64,000 nt of DNA from Opisthocomus hoazin. Lineage: Eukaryota; Chordata; Aves; Opisthocomiformes; Opisthocomidae. Where the stretch lies: the NCBI RefSeq assembly GCF_030867145.1, contig NC_134427.1:17817001-17881000 (forward strand), written 5' to 3'. The position numbers were made by a program, and so were the translations under genes. The notes beneath the pieces are model-generated. The model was not told the DNA's origin. It was given only the letters and a program-made list of their open reading frames with translations, and did not search any database. Below, in pieces: positions 1 to 13,500 of the stretch. Positions within the stretch are counted from its first letter, which is position 1, and every line of letters begins with the position of its first letter.

Positions 1-11
1 ATATTTTTAGG

Positions 12-220
12 CTGGAAGGGACTTCTAGTGGCCACCCGCTCTAAAGCCCTGCTTGAAGCAGAGCCTGAAAAGTTCTGTCAGGTTGCTCAGTGCCTTATCT
101 CACAGAGCTGTGGATACTTTCAAGGAGGTGATTTCACTGTCCCAGTGTTTGAGCACCAAAGCATTTTTTCCTTGAGTCAAACTGGAATTTTCCTTGCTGC
201 AACCTGTGCCTACTCTGAGA
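12..220 (-). mobile_element. Old CR1 LINE fragment (minus orientation)
   Basis: This stretch reads like a degraded reverse complement of the CR1 3' region. The recognisable landmarks come in the expected order: 'ggctggaagggacttct', then 'ggttgctcag', then 'aaagcattttttcctt', then a 'ttgctgcaacctgtgcc' block. The usual octamer tail is not clear at the left edge, and many substitutions suggest an old insertion. The 80-codon open frame across it is not a gene. Confidence 0.55.
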
Positions 221-3200
221 AGAGTCTTATTCCACAATATTTGTATAGCACTATAGAAAGCATTTTGTGATAGGATTTATATAAAATATGCTCCATTAAA
301 CAAAAATGCATGATATATAACCTCTAAAACATGGACACTCATACATTTTAATAAGTTAATACAGACAAAGCAAAATATTTTGAAAGTAAGTATGTACCAA
401 TTCCTCTTCAGATTATTATATTATTGACACAGAGTAGTCTTCACTCCTAGGCTACAAAAGCATATTTGATTTTGTCTTATCCTTGCTTATATGGTGGACA
501 TCTTTCTTAGTACTACCTGGTGTTATTTGAATGATGAGGAATTCCTAGGTTAAAAAAGTAAGAGCTGTACTTTACTTCTATAAAACCACCTTTATAGTTT
601 ATTCTCCATCTTTTAATGAGGCTTTTGTGTGCTAGAAAACATGCCATGGGCATCCTAAGATTCCTGTAAATGAGTCAGAGACCCTTGTTAGAATCTAGGA
701 CAGCTTTTCGTTCACTTCTGTTATTTCTAGAGGTTGGCATTTACCTTACTAACTATTAGGATAAAATAAAATTTTGAAAAGAAGGAAAAATGGTGATAAC
801 TGCAAAGGCATGGCATGTCAGACAGCAGTCTTAAGTCACCTACTGTGCTTCCTGCCTGAATAAAGAAGCAATCTGAATGTTTTGTCCCAACTACAGTAAA
901 GAAAATGCCTGTGCTGGGCACTATGGTAACAGATGGATAGCAGGAGGAAGTTATTGAGCTTAATGGCAAACACAAGGGTTTCGAGGGTGTAGTATATTAT
1001 CCCGCAAACACAAAAAAATGTTTTTATTCTTGGTTTTCTAAATAAATACTACTGACACCAATTAGGAGAGCTGAAAATGTACAAAAGCATAGAAATAAAA
1101 CATCCAACAGCTTATCTCCTCTGTATTAACCCACTCCATGAATTTGTGTGACAAGGCATAACTTTATTATCTGCTCTGAGAGTGCTTTGCTTTTCTTGCA
1201 TAGACTTTTAAAAATGACTGTTTGGAGTAAAATGTCCTTTATTATTTGGATTTTATATCATGTCCATGTAAGAACTAATTGCTCTAAATTCCTGATTTTT
1301 TTTAAATCATTGTTTGGCAATTGTTCCTGTTCTTTTTCTGGGGACATTTCCTAAATTCTCACGCAGAAAAAACATGGCACAAAGAAGGCATGCTTCCACA
1401 TTTTTCATTTGATTTCCATTTGGTAAATGCTGTTTAGGCAAACAAGAATCCTAAAGATTATCTGGTACCAACTGTTTCTATTCAGCTGGGCAACTGAAAG
1501 GAGAAACATTCTCAGACAGTGATTGTCAAACAGATCTTACAACTTTGGGGTTTTTTTCGTAGCTAAACTCAGCATCACTTCATCATCCTGAGCTATAAAA
1601 ATGTACCAGTTTTAAATAGGATCAGTGGATGTGGAGGAACACACTGTTTGGGTAAGGTTTGCTTGTTTTGAGCTCACAGAAAGCTGGGTTGTTTCAGTAA
1701 GAGTTGTTTGTTGTTTGCCTTTCTTACCCACTCTCCAGCGCAGGCAAGAGCCAACCTTAGATTTAGGTTCCGTTCCCAAATCCTATTGGCGTGGAAGTCT
1801 TCTGGTCAAGGTGTTGGAACAGTTGCATTCATCTTCTTAACTTGACGGTTCTGTGTACATTCATGCACCTGCTGGTGAAGAATGGAAAGCAGAAAGACTA
1901 ATTAAGCTCTTCCACACAATGCATGTAAAGAAGGGGCTTTGTTTGTTAAAAACAGTGCTGGGAGCAATGCCTGGAGCAATTGGAACTGCTTTGGTAGGCA
2001 GCAGACTAGTTATTTGCTTGACAATATATTTCACTCTACTTCAACGTGTATTTTTTTCTGATCAGAGTATATTGCTTTGAAGAGTGCTGTTTGCTTTTTT
2101 TTTGATTAGCATGAACAAGGAAAGACAAAAAGCCCCCAACACCCCCTGGTTCAGCAATGGCTTTCAACAATGGAGAAGTACAGGAAAGAAGAGTATTGTT
2201 TCTTTAATCACAGTCTCACCAAATGGCAAAATATTAGTCCAGAAGTGGAGATCTGCAAGTCAGGTGCTGCTGGGATTTGTCTGAAGGATGGAGATGAGCT
2301 GTTGTTAAGGGGCTTTGGTCCCAGCCTGTGCTGGAACCATTGCATGGACAATTCCAGTTTGCCTGCTCTGAAGAATGAAGGCTCAATGAAAAACCAATAA
2401 ATGAATTAAGAAACATTTTGTCTTCCAGTAAATACACCTTCCTAGAAAGTGCTGTATCAAGGTCAATTATTGGAATCTCAAGTTAATAGTATGTGAAGTC
2501 TGAGCAGTGGCAGTATCGCTGGCAATGCAATTTAGAGTCTTGCAGCATTACCTGAATTCACTAATGCAGAAAGGCAGAGTACAACTTGTAAAGCAGCTAT
2601 TCCTGAGCTCAGTTCATTGCTCACTCGTTCGTCTAATAGCTGGATATTCTTCAGGATGGGCCTGGATCACTGCACCTCTTGGATTACATACATCCCACAG
2701 AAAGCGGTATTTGACTTGCTGCACTCTGCTGACAAATCTCTTTGCTAGCTTCAGCCCGTAATTAGCCCACAGTCACGCATACGAAGGGGCTGGCACAGCA
2801 GCTCCGTGGCAGTAGCAGTGGCTGTTCAGCAGCAGGAGAGCCAGGCGGCGATGCTGGTGTCCAAGCAGCTGTGCAGCATGTGCTTACAGCTTGTTCTCCT
2901 GCCACTCTCCTCCAGGATGTGTCCATAGAAACTCCAGGTGACTGGAGTATCTGCAGAGGGTTGGCTGGGTGCTGGGGATGCAGGAAGCGTAGGGAGCCAA
3001 AGTTTGCAAACAACAGTCACCGCTTCTCAGTGGGTGGGCAGTAGCTGCAGCTTGCCAGAGTTGATTGGCATGGCTGTTCGCAAGCACTTACCCTACGGCA
3101 TATGTGAGAAAAAATGGTTTGAACGCCATAGGTATCTCGTGCTGGTTTATTGTGAGAGGTAAGAGTATCAGTCCTTTGAGAGAATATGGAAGTTTGAGTG

Positions 3201-5200
3201 TAAAACCTCAATTTGGTAAGTCAAACTCGTACCGACATGGTCCACACCCTTGTTTGGGTTGCATAGCTCAGATACCAGATATGTTAAAATGAAAGTGTGT
3301 CTGTGGCTAATGATAATCACATAAGAGAAAACCTGAATCCCCACCTAAACTTGGGGTTTGCAGACTGTTAGGAGTCAAGGAAGCTATTTCTGAAGCTGTC
3401 AGTCCTGATTCCTCATTCTTGATCCAACCTGGAAGGCAGTCTGGCAGCACTTTGTCCATCGTTCTCTGGTCTGCTGCTGCTTCTCCTTCTGGTACTTTGA
3501 TTCTGAGAGAGTCTGAAGTCGGAATAGGCTTGATTAAACACACCTGCCTTTGACATGTGACAAATATCTTTTTTTAAGCTTCTGCTTAAGCAGCAATATA
3601 AAGCACTTAAGAACTGAAGAAAAGTTTGCCCAGCTAAGGTGCGGATGGTCATTCTGAATTTCTCCTGTGTGTAATAGTTTTCACACGTTGTCAACGGAAT
3701 GTGGGGAAAATGAATGACCAAAGTGATCAGTTAAAATGGACGTGTTTGTTAACTGTAACGTTCTTCTTCACTCCTCTCTACCTCTTTTCTCCCATCAAGA
3801 TAACATGTGGAAGCATGCAGGGAATAGGCAAGCATTGCCTTGAACTTGGCATTTTTCTATTTATTATATCACTGACTTACACAGTACCTGTGTGCCAGCA
3901 CTAATATTGCAGCACGAAGGTATTATGAATAGAAAACCATGTATGTGGTCATATGCCACATGCTTGCTAAGTCCAAAGTCCCAGCTCTAGATAATTATTT
4001 CTCACATTAATCAGTTCAAACAGAATGAAAATAAATCACTAGTTGCATGTTTACCATTTTCCTCTTTATTTAGCATTTATCTTTGCTCGCCTGCTCAGTG
4101 AGTTGTGAAAGAAAGTAAACACTGCGTTTGGCCCTGATTTGACACCATGTGCAAGTGAAGTTAGAAGTAGTTTCAGCTAGCAGTATACCAAAACATCAAA
4201 AGAAGATTGGGTTTTCACATGCTTAAATGCTAACTTTTCCACAGGGCTTGTATTATCGGGTTCAGCACTGCCGCCATTATTTGGTGCTTTTAATTTTAAT
4301 GAGAAGGTATTTTATTGCGTTGTCTGATCAGCAATGGATTTAAGAGTTATGGGAAAGTTTGTCCTGCCTAAGATTTAATTGCTGAAACTGAAAAGGCTCA
4401 TCATGTTTTCTCAACTTTTCCTATTTCTGTACTATGATGATACCTCTAATTATCTCTAACTTCCCTTCAGACTTTTCCATTACCTTCACTAAAATGTAAT
4501 GAGAATGATGTTTATCACCTGCTTGCAACGAAAGGAGATGAAGAATGTGCTGTGATAATAAGTGCTGTGCATAAAGGGAATGGGTATCATACTCTTTTGG
4601 AAGAGAGAATCAGATTTGATTTTCTATGCACCAGCATACAAATGCGAGGCTTTCCTATTCCCATCAAACAATTGCATCTCTTCTTCCAATGGTAGCAAGA
4701 ACATTGGATGTAGTTCAAGGGAAAAACACAGCTTTCAGGCATCTGTTACTTATCAGTTATTCAATTTTCTATTGTCATATTCATGAGAAAATGTTCCTAG
4801 TTAAGGCACTGTTTTGTCATTTTTCTGCATTTGATTTTCTTTCTCTGCTGCACCTCTGAAATTCCAGCTCTGGATAGCATAGCTTTTTTCACTCCATTCA
4901 TTAACCTGATAGTAATGGACTGATTAATGAGTCAATGAGATCAGTAGGAAACAAGCAATTACATTAATTTCTTAGGGAATATATCAACAGTTTCCCATAT
5001 GAACCTCTGTGACTCATGACCTGTTATTGATTAAACTGTTTGTGTCAAGGAACTGTTTGCTAAGTCTGATTTATATTTATCTGACTCAAACAGCTTGGAA
5101 ATGATTGAAATTTTTAACATGATTGTGTAAAAAAAGTTTCAAAGAGACCATACTTTTGCTATGATCTGATTTTTCAGTTTTGTATGGTTTGTTATATTTT
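221..5200. other. Intergenic DNA upstream of XIAP, no gene recognised
   Basis: The sequence is AT-rich with a slightly GC-richer patch around 2700-3100. No open frame exceeds about 100 codons and none resembles a known protein. No splice-bounded exon, tRNA or CpG island was recognised. The only item of note is a short U4 snRNA-like match near 2500. In mammals the gene upstream of XIAP is THOC2 on the opposite strand, but no THOC2 exon was recognised here. Confidence 0.6.
2497..2560 (+). pseudogene. Possible U4 snRNA-like relic
   Basis: Positions 2504-2518 read 'gcagtggcagtatcg', identical to the 15-base block near the 5' end of vertebrate U4 snRNA. The following 'ctggcaatgcaatttag' loosely tracks the next U4 stretch, and similarity fades by about 2560. 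The 3' half of U4, including its Sm site, is not recognisable. If real, this is a truncated retro-copy and not an expressed snRNA. A chance match to one conserved block cannot be excluded. Confidence 0.3.
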
Positions 5201-5926
5201 TGAATCATAGACTCATCAAATAATTCAAGTTGTAAAGGATCTCAGGAGGCAATCTAGTCCAACCTCCTGCAGGGTCATCCATGAGGTCAGATCAAGTTGC
5301 TCAGGGCTTTACCCAGTCTGGTCATGAAGCCCTCCAAGGATGGGGACTGCTTGACTGTCCTCATGGTGGGAAAGCCTTTGCTTATACCCACTCAGAACCT
5401 CTTGTTTCCATTTATGCACATTGTCCCTTGCGCATCCACCACACACCACTGTGAAGAGCCTGTCTCCATCTTCTTGGTAGCCCCAATATAAGTACAACAA
5501 GGTTGCTGTTAGGTCCCCCAAAGTCATACCTTCTCCAGACTGAACAAGTCCTCCCTCTTCTCTTGGCCACCCCTGACCATCCTGGTGGTCCAGGAGCGCT
5601 GACCTTGCCCCAGTTGATCAGGGTTTTTCTTGTACTGGCATCCCTAAAATGGATGCAGTATTCTAGAAGTGTTCTAATGAGCGTTGAGTGAAGGGGGTAA
5701 TGACTCCTGTAGATCAGCAGGTCCTGCGGTCCTGTTCATTCCATCCACCATGCTCCTGGCCACCGTTGCTGCCAGGGCACACTGCTGGTTCATGTCTACC
5801 AAGATCCCCAGGTCCTTTTCTGCAGAGCTGCTCCCCAGGCAGGCGGTCCCCAGCAGTTATCATCACAAGAGGTTATTCCTTTCCAGATGCGGGAGTTTGC
5901 ATTTGTCCTTGTTGAATTTCATGAAG
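5201..5926 (-). mobile_element. CR1 LINE 3' fragment (minus orientation)
   Basis: The left edge 'tgaatcatag' is a reverse-complemented CR1 tail. It is followed by the standard landmarks 'aatctagtccaacctcctgc', 'gttgctcagggctttaccc' and 'ccctccaaggatggggact', then by inverted RT-end sequence such as 'ctgcagagctgctcccca'. The right edge 'ttgttgaatttcatgaag' is the usual internal CR1 segment, so the copy is truncated at its 5' end. Numerous stops and indels show it is inactive. The short open frames inside it are relics. Confidence 0.88.
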
Positions 5927-8900
5927 TTTTGTATGATGTGATTAAAAATCTCTACATTACACCAAAATATGTATTTAAAGATTGCAAATAGTAATTTTAA
6001 AAGAAATTTTTATTTAATTGTACTAGCAATGTTGTAGAAGGTACATTAAAAAGAAAGTAAAGTAAAAGTAGAAAATGTTACCAGTTCCTCCCCCAGAAGA
6101 TGTTAAAAGATCATCTTTGCATGAAACAATTCGAAATATTTGGAAATTGTCCAATCTGAAAATTGTCCAAGCTATGAAATGTTCATGTTTCACCAAAAGA
6201 AAAAGAAAATCCAAACAAACCCTCCAGAACTCCCAAGCAGAAGGACATTGAAAGATCTCTCATTTAGGAGAAAATTCCCCCCCAATCCACCTGCTGGACT
6301 TCCCTCATTCAGACATAGGCAGCGGTTGGAAGCTCCCCTTTATGCCTCCAAATACTGCCCCTTCATTAAGCAAATGTGCCTTTTCAAATGACCTGCAGCC
6401 AAAACCACCATTCCCAGACACTGCAGATTCCTCAGCTGATTTGTGCTTACTTTTTAAAATGACATTCTAAATGAAAAACAGCATTTTAAATCAACCCTAT
6501 GTAACAATATGTACGGTAAGTTTCTTCCCAGGGTAGAAGAAACGAATAGGATTCCAGCGTGCTGTGCAGTACTGGGCTTGGGAGAACAGTGAGTAACTAT
6601 CACCATCTATGTTATAGAGCATCTACTTTTCAAGCTGCCTGGCTCGTTTCTTTGCATATTTATAGCATAAATTACATGAGCTGAAAAAAATACAATATGG
6701 TACATCATGTAGGGACACAGCACTATAGAAACCACGTTGTGCACATGCACATGTACACTTCTACACAGTAAGATGATTTTCCCTATCCATTCATTATAAT
6801 TTAATGAAGCATATAAATCAGATTGAGAGGCATTTTGTTATCTCACTAAAGGTTCTTTTCATCTCTGTAAAATTTCAGGGTTTTTTTTTTCTTTTTTTTT
6901 CAATTTATCTGAGAATAAAATGCAAGACTAAGCCAAAGATACTCAAAAGTATGGAATTGCTCTATGGCCAGTTAAGGTCTATCAAGTAGTGGCTACAACT
7001 CCTTCCACAAAAAAGCAGACAGGAAAGCTGAGTGAAGCTACATCTATATGAAGTCAGTAAACTAAATTTTTTGTTTGTTTTAATACAGACTGTTCAACAA
7101 ATTTTACTAACATTTCAAATGAAAGTGGGAATACAGCAAATATGAATATTTGTCTACGGTCAGTTTGTCTTGACAAAGATATTGCTTGAAATTTTCAGCA
7201 AAGTTTGATTCCTCTCTGTAGCTGAAGTACCACCGTTGCGCAATTATATCTGCAATCAAAAATGCTGTGAAGTAATACAATTAGTTTTAGTGCTGTTGGT
7301 CACCAAAGGCACTCTGTTGAATTCACAGTATGGCTGTACTCCTTGGCTTACCGTTCCACTGGCTGATTCAGAACTTGATTCAAACTGAACTTGAAGCTGT
7401 TCAAACTCAACAGAAAACAAAGGACTAGCTTGCTTAGAAAATGAATGTTTTATGAGGATGACTGTCCTTATTCCAAATGTTTTTCTTCTCCATTATGTTT
7501 TCTAATTCTTCTAGGTATTGGTGCTAGAGCTATTTGAGTTTGTTTTATCAAAGATGTCAATTTAGACATCAAAACCTGTAAGTGGGTCACTGTGAAAACA
7601 CCTTGTGATCTCTAAAAAGAATCTGCTTCATTTGGAAAAGTATCAAAACCTCAGCAGAGCAACGGCCTTCGTGAAAATAATTGCTAATTAATGTATTAAT
7701 AATGTGGTATGACAAGGATTTAAAAGATTAAATATTCATGTTCACATTGCAGTGTTAAGGTACAAACCTCTTAAAGTGTCATATTACGCCAAAGGCCCTT
7801 AAATAAATGATCTTGCTTTGGACTGATGTGAAATGAGTTTAGATTGATGTGAGTTACACTACTACAGTGGAGCTATTTCTCAGACAGTGAAACATGTACA
7901 GTTATAATCTTGGCATTTTTAGGCAACCAAATTCTGTCTGGCTCACACAAATATTGCCTGTAATACTCAAGCCTTTTACATTTGATTTTTCTTCTCTTAA
8001 GGAAATAGAGAATGCAAATGAAAAAAGAAAAATGTTCTGTGCAGATATTACAGAAAATACAGAGAGGTTTAGACTGTTTATTTGAGAGGTGTGTTTTAGA
8101 AGCTCAGTCAGTTGTGTGTCTAAAGCGATTTGTTTCCATAGCACATTTCTTGAGGCCATCCTCGTTCACATTAAAGAACATCCCTGAAATACTTAAATAA
8201 TAGTTTTGTAGTATTTCCCTGGAAAATGGTCTGCATTTTCAGTACAGTTTTCTTGTCTAGAAATTACTCAATTTCTTGTTTTTACTCTGTACAGATACCC
8301 TGAAGATTTAAAATTGAGAGAAATGCCAAACCCCTGAGAAATTGGCCCACACGTTATCTGTGTGGGACTGGAAATTATTCTCGTGAAGGAGTGAGGACCA
8401 TAGTAACCTCACCAGATGCCAGAAGTACGGAAACAAGTCTACAGATTAGGTTACTTCGAAGAGCTTCTGTAATTTTTGCAGAACAACAAGTATTAAAACT
8501 ACAGGAATTAAGTTAGATTGTGAGCTAAGCAGATGACTTTGCCTGAAGTTAATTATGGGTGTAATCACATCTTTGCAGTATCAAATTACAAAAGGTTTAT
8601 AGCACTGCTGTCAAATTGTTTAAGAGAAATATTATCAAGAACCTATCTGTAATAATATCTTTTCTTATAGTTTTTCATTAGTCTCAATGTATTTCAAAAG
8701 TCTCAGACCTTTTGAACTACTTTTCCTTTAGTTCAGGAAAACCTTTTGTTTATTTCCTGTGGGCTCAGCATCACCACTAGGCTGTATCAGTACACATTAC
8801 ATTTTAGGGTTTGGGTCATTTTTCTTTGAGCAAAGAGCAAGTAGTGGATTTGCAAGTTGTGGACTTGCATCCTAAGTTATTGAGTATTGTTGTTGGTTAC

Positions 8901-9849
8901 TGGATATTCATTATGATTTTTCTCTAATCAATCAAAGGGAGTTTGTTACTATTTTGTTACTTATTTTAGTGGATTTTACTATAGTTACTTATTATAACTA
9001 GAAGCTATGAATCAAATTGGGGTCTTAGTAGATGCTGGACAATATAAAGTGAGAAACAATCCTTATACAAAAGGGCTTTCAGTCTAAGCCTTGGAATCTG
9101 CAAACATTTTGGCACATGGTATAGTCAGACTGCTTCTCCTGAAATTCTCCCAAACTAACTGCCACAAATTTTCGCGGATACATGATTTGAAATAAGTAGG
9201 TTGCTACTGATCATGTGCACAGTGGGAAAACCAACAGAGTTTCAGAACATTACTCCAAGTAGCTGACTTTTCTTGAGGATAGCAGGAGGCAGGTTCCCTA
9301 CATAAAGCCAAGTGTCTTGGCTACATTAAAATTTGTTGGATCAATCATGAGGGCACCTGAGTTTCTATAAAAGAGAAAAAAATCAATGGAATACTTTAAT
9401 GTTGTACAACAACCATCTTAGTCTTGAAAATTATTAGGTGATTTGGGCTACAACTACCAAAGAAAATAGCCTGCCCTTTCTGTCTGATTTGGAAAACTGT
9501 AGTCCAAATACGTGAAGTTTGTAATAGCTAGTGAGAACACAATGTGAAATAAAAAAAAAAGCCAGTCCCTGGCAAACTTATTAATAAGCAGCTTTACTTT
9601 AATATCCCTGTGATTTATGAGCAAAGATTAGGAGACAATTATAATACAGCCCAAGCTGTACGGAGAAGCATTGCCGGTGGGCACCTCGCGTCTCCCGCGA
9701 GTACTCAGGTCAGCGTCTGGCAGGTGACATCTCAGTTCCCTCACGCAGCCAGTGAAGAGAAGTAACTACACTGTCATGCAGTCTGTCAGCCAAGGTGGTT
9801 CTTTAGAACCACACCTTATTTACGTCAAACTTTCGACCTTATTAGTATC
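5927..9849. other. Intergenic AT-rich DNA, nothing recognised
   Basis: About 3.9 kb of AT-rich sequence with short homopolymer runs, for example poly-T near 6880-6900. No open frame above about 85 codons occurs and no repeat family was identified by eye. GC content rises from about 9660 as the XIAP promoter island is approached. Confidence 0.6.
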
Positions 9850-10149
9850 GATCGTGTCAGTTGGCCGGCGACAGCATCTGTGAGACTTCGCCAGACGCGG
9901 CCAGGCCGCCGAGAGCTCCCCGCTGCACTGCCCTGCGCTTAAGAGATGTGAGCCATAACAAGCCGTCATTGCTTGGGGTTACCCAAGGGTTACAAGCGGT
10001 CAGAGCAAGGAGAGCGCTGGGATTAGCAGGCTCCAGACCAGAAACTGCCGGCAGAAGATGGTGTGAAATGAAGGGGCTTGTTCGAGATGCTGAGGGAGCA
10101 GAGGGGAGCCTCCGGCCAGGCGAGGCGGGCGTGGAGCCGTGCCGCGGTG

Positions 10150-10274
10150 GGAGCTGAGGCACTGAGGGGACGGAGGAGGGGAAGGAGCTGAGGCGGCTGA
10201 GGGAGCTGAGGCGGCTGAGGCGCGGGGCGGACGTGGCTGAGGGGGCTGAGGGGGCCGAGGGAGCTGAGGCGGCG
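10150..10274 (+). repeat. GC-rich minisatellite in the XIAP promoter
   Basis: Imperfect tandem units built on 'gagctgaggcggctgagg' recur here. The clearest pair of about 18-base units lies at 10185-10220, with looser copies 'ggctgagggggctgaggg' to the right. The array lies about 200-300 bases upstream of the probable XIAP start site and could vary in length between individuals. Confidence 0.75.
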
Positions 10275-10446
10275 GCAGCCCGGAGGCCGGCGGCGAGCGC
10301 TTCCCGCTCTGCGCTTTCCGCCTGCTGCCGCTAGGCGTCGCCCTCCGCCAGCGGGCACCGGCCTGCCGCGCCCCCCCAGCCCGCCAGGGGGCGCTGCGCC
10401 CCGCTGGCCTGCGAGCCGCGGAGCGGGGCCGGAGAGGCTGCCGGGA

Positions 10447-10457
10447 GCCGCCATCTT
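10447..10457 (-). promoter_or_regulatory. YY1-type motif at the XIAP start region
   Basis: The sequence GCCGCCATCTT is the reverse complement of the YY1 consensus AAGATGGCGGC. It lies about 70 bases upstream of the exon-1 donor, where YY1 initiator-type sites often mark housekeeping transcription starts. The match is exact, but use as an initiator is inferred. Confidence 0.6.
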
Positions 10458-10523
10458 CTCGGCGTGCGCTGGCTACCGAGAGGTTTCTGCAGCCGGTGCC
10501 GGCGAGGAGGCGGACGCGGCGCG
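10447..10523 (+). other. XIAP: XIAP non-coding exon 1 (5' edge uncertain)
   Basis: The 3' edge is set by the donor GCG|GTGAGT at 10523/10524. The 5' edge is placed at the YY1-type initiator only as an estimate. No in-frame link to the protein exists: the next exon, starting at 21984, supplies the start codon 33 bases in. This matches mammalian XIAP, where exon 1 is untranslated. Confidence 0.6.
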
Positions 10524-13500
10524 GTGAGTTGTCAAGCGGGCGCGGCCGTGGCTGTCGGTACAGCGGAGCAGGGGGCAGGACGGGCTGCCCGCTCTGGCAG
10601 GTCTTGCTGCCCCGCGCAGCTCGGCGGGGCTCCTCGCGCGGGGCAGGGGGCTCGGTCCCTCCGCGCTGCCCGGGGCGCTCCCGCCCCTCACGCAGGTGGT
10701 GCCGGGGGTCCGGCGGGCTGGCGGGGGCGCCGCTGGCCTCTCGCAGGCGGCGGGGGCAGGGGTGGTCGCCAGGGCGAGGTGTTGCCATGGGAACGGGGCG
10801 CGCCCCCTCCGCCGCGAGCTGCCAGCGCGGCCGGGCCGGGCCTGCCCCGCCGGGCCCCCCACGCGAGCCCTGTCCCGGGGCCCCCCGAGCCCCGTCCCGG
10901 CTGCCGGCGGCCCCTCCGCGGGCCGTGCCGCGGCTGCCGGCCTGCAGGCGGCTTTGCTCCGAACGGAACAGTTAACGTCGCTCTTTACGTTAGCGAAAGA
11001 AAAGTTTGCTGTGCTGATTTGCGCGTCTGTGGTCATCTTGGGTTCTTTGGACGTGTTTGAATGTTTTCGTGTCTCCCCTTGCCCACTCTTTGTTTTTTTC
11101 TTCTTTTTTAGTAGACCCATCAGTTTCTAGAATGTATTTCTACTTCTTAATTAAAATGCAATTTTGTTCCCGGTAAGAACTGAGTAGTTATTCAGAATTC
11201 TGCAGGAAGAAGTTCACTCAAATCATATCTTTTCAGCTGTAATTCAGACTTCAGTCCTCTTTTGCACGCTGGCCGTTAATTTATGCTGATATATTTCTCT
11301 TCAGCTGTCAGCGTATTTCTGTTTCTGTACTGCTGTCTCTCTGATGCTCCTGTGTTCCTGATTAGGCGGCCCTATAAAGGGGTGTGAGAACTATTTTTAG
11401 TCTTGGTAATTTGTGTTCTTTTTAATTTATTAATCTGCATCTATACTATAAAGAGTATAAATTGGTTCTGCAAAAATATCTAAAATCAGCATCAAGAACT
11501 GCTTACATGATCCATTCATTGCTACAATTTTACATTGGGGTTTTAGTGCTTCGTACAGTCAAGTGGGAAGATTTTGTGTTTTAAATGAACAGTTAGAAAG
11601 TGCAGGATCTTACAGTAGACCAATTTGGAAGGAAAAGCAACCGAGGAGAAAAAAAAAACAAACACTTTTTTGTCAAATACTTTTTTTTAATATAATACCT
11701 TAACAAAGAGCAGTAGGATATACGTTAACTTAATCTACTCTTTGTTTACCATTAAATAAATCATCACATAACAAGACAACAGTGAAGTGTTCTCTTGAAG
11801 AGAGCAAGTTTTCCTGTGATGAATTTGTTGATTAAGCTTTTTTTGCGTATTTTTCATTTTCCTAAGTGCTTCATTTTGCTGTCTACTTGGTTGCTTTGCA
11901 GTTTTCTTTACGCCCTTTAAAGAACGCCCAACTGCATCCTTCCGTAGAGAACTTGGCACCTACAGAATTGGCCAAGAAGGGCAGAGGAACAAGTTAATGA
12001 TTGTTCTGTAGCTCCTCTGACCTTGCCCTTTGTAACCAGCAGTAAAAGTGAAAGAATTCTGATGAGGGTTGTTGTATGGTTGTGGAGTTTTTTTGACCGC
12101 TCCCACTGATACAAGGCAGACTTGTATTTGTTATCGGATCAGTTAGAAAATATATGTTTATATCTAGATTTTCGAAGCATGAAGGTGGGTTTCATTTCAA
12201 GCCTCTGAGTAGGTGTGATAGTGCTGCTGTGTCTGTTGCCGTCCTCCCAGGGTGGGCAAGACAGCTGCAGGGAGCTGAAGAGTTTCAGAAAATCCAGTTT
12301 ATAATCAGATGCAGAATTTCCAAGGAGAGATAAGAGAAGCCTGGATCATTGGATCTTATTTCATCTGCTGTTACAGTCTTTCCCCTTTTTGCTGCCCTCT
12401 AGTTTTTAATTCCCGAATTTTGTTTTGTTCTCTTTGGATCCTCTGGAGTCTCGCCAATCTTAGGGCCCTTGGTAGTTTCAGTAAAACATGTGAATTTCAG
12501 ACTTTCCTTGATGTCAAACTCTTTCAACTTTAGAATATATTTTAATTTGGATCTCTTGGCCAAGGGATAGATTTTTAGAAATTTTTTTTTTTATCATTGT
12601 TTGGGAGTTGTGCCTGCATAAACTGTGCTGAAGGTTATGTGAAAAGGAAAATTTTTAACCTTTCTTTTTTCTACCAACAGGAACGTAAATACTGGAATTT
12701 GTTCTAAAGATTGGTGGAAAATAGAGATGAAACCAGTATCTGCTTTGATTAATCTATTACTAAACTTGGTCTGATTGGATACTAATCTTTTAGGGAAGAA
12801 CTATTGCAAGTACCCTTTGCATTTTTTTGTTTCAGGAGTTAGCAGCGTACAGTTCTTTGCTGCTTTTTATTTTTTGTAGCATGTGGTCTGTCTTGCAGAG
12901 TTCTAATCCAAAATATTCTGACCACGATGATTGACAGTCAGGCTGCAGAAATAGCAAGATTTTTAAAAGTGGAAAAAAAGTAGCTGTGCATGAAGGTTGA
13001 AAGTATGTTAAGACTGAAGAAGGCATGCTGCAAAACCTGAACATCACTCCCATAATATAAAACGTAAAATGAAGCTGCACATATCTTGCAGTTTGTTGTC
13101 CTTCCCCTTCTGTGTTTCAGAGAGCTGCTTATTGAACAGAAAGGCAAGCAGAGTTTTCAACAGATGCAACTGTCGTATTTCACTTTTGGTACAATATTAC
13201 AGTTAAAATTAATCCCCAAGTCATCACAATTTCCTGACAAAATTAAAATACAGAGTGTGCTTCAAGAGAGATTTCAGAGTGTAGAAGATGAGGATTTGCA
13301 TGTGTATAGATATACATAAAAATATAGACACAAATTCACCTCATTCTTTAATGGCGAAACATTCATACTAGGGATACCAGAAAGTATCGTGATGCTGCTT
13401 CTGTAACAGGCTGCAGTTAAATGAATGTGAATAATGAACTAAGTGGCACTGGCATGGTTGGGAGTATTGTCTGGGTGGCAGGGAGCACCTTCACCAGTGA

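Larger units (their letters stand above)
9850..10970 (+). promoter_or_regulatory. XIAP: XIAP CpG-island promoter
   Basis: A sharp rise in G+C and CpG density begins near 9850 and ends near 10970, in an otherwise AT-rich region. It contains the non-coding first exon ending in a strong donor at 10524 (GTGAGT). No convincing TATA box was seen next to the exon, so a dispersed CpG-type promoter is likely. The next + strand gene is XIAP, so the assignment follows from position and from the splice donor. Long open frames across the island on both strands reflect a lack of AT-rich stop codons. A role as a bidirectional promoter for a minus-strand transcript cannot be excluded. Confidence 0.82.

Noticed and set aside
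10000-11130. Long open frames (up to 262 codons) on both strands over the XIAP CpG island
   Set aside because: They are low-complexity Arg/Pro/Gly/Ala translations that overlap on both strands. Open frames are expected where GC-rich DNA lacks stop codons, and no domain is recognisable.
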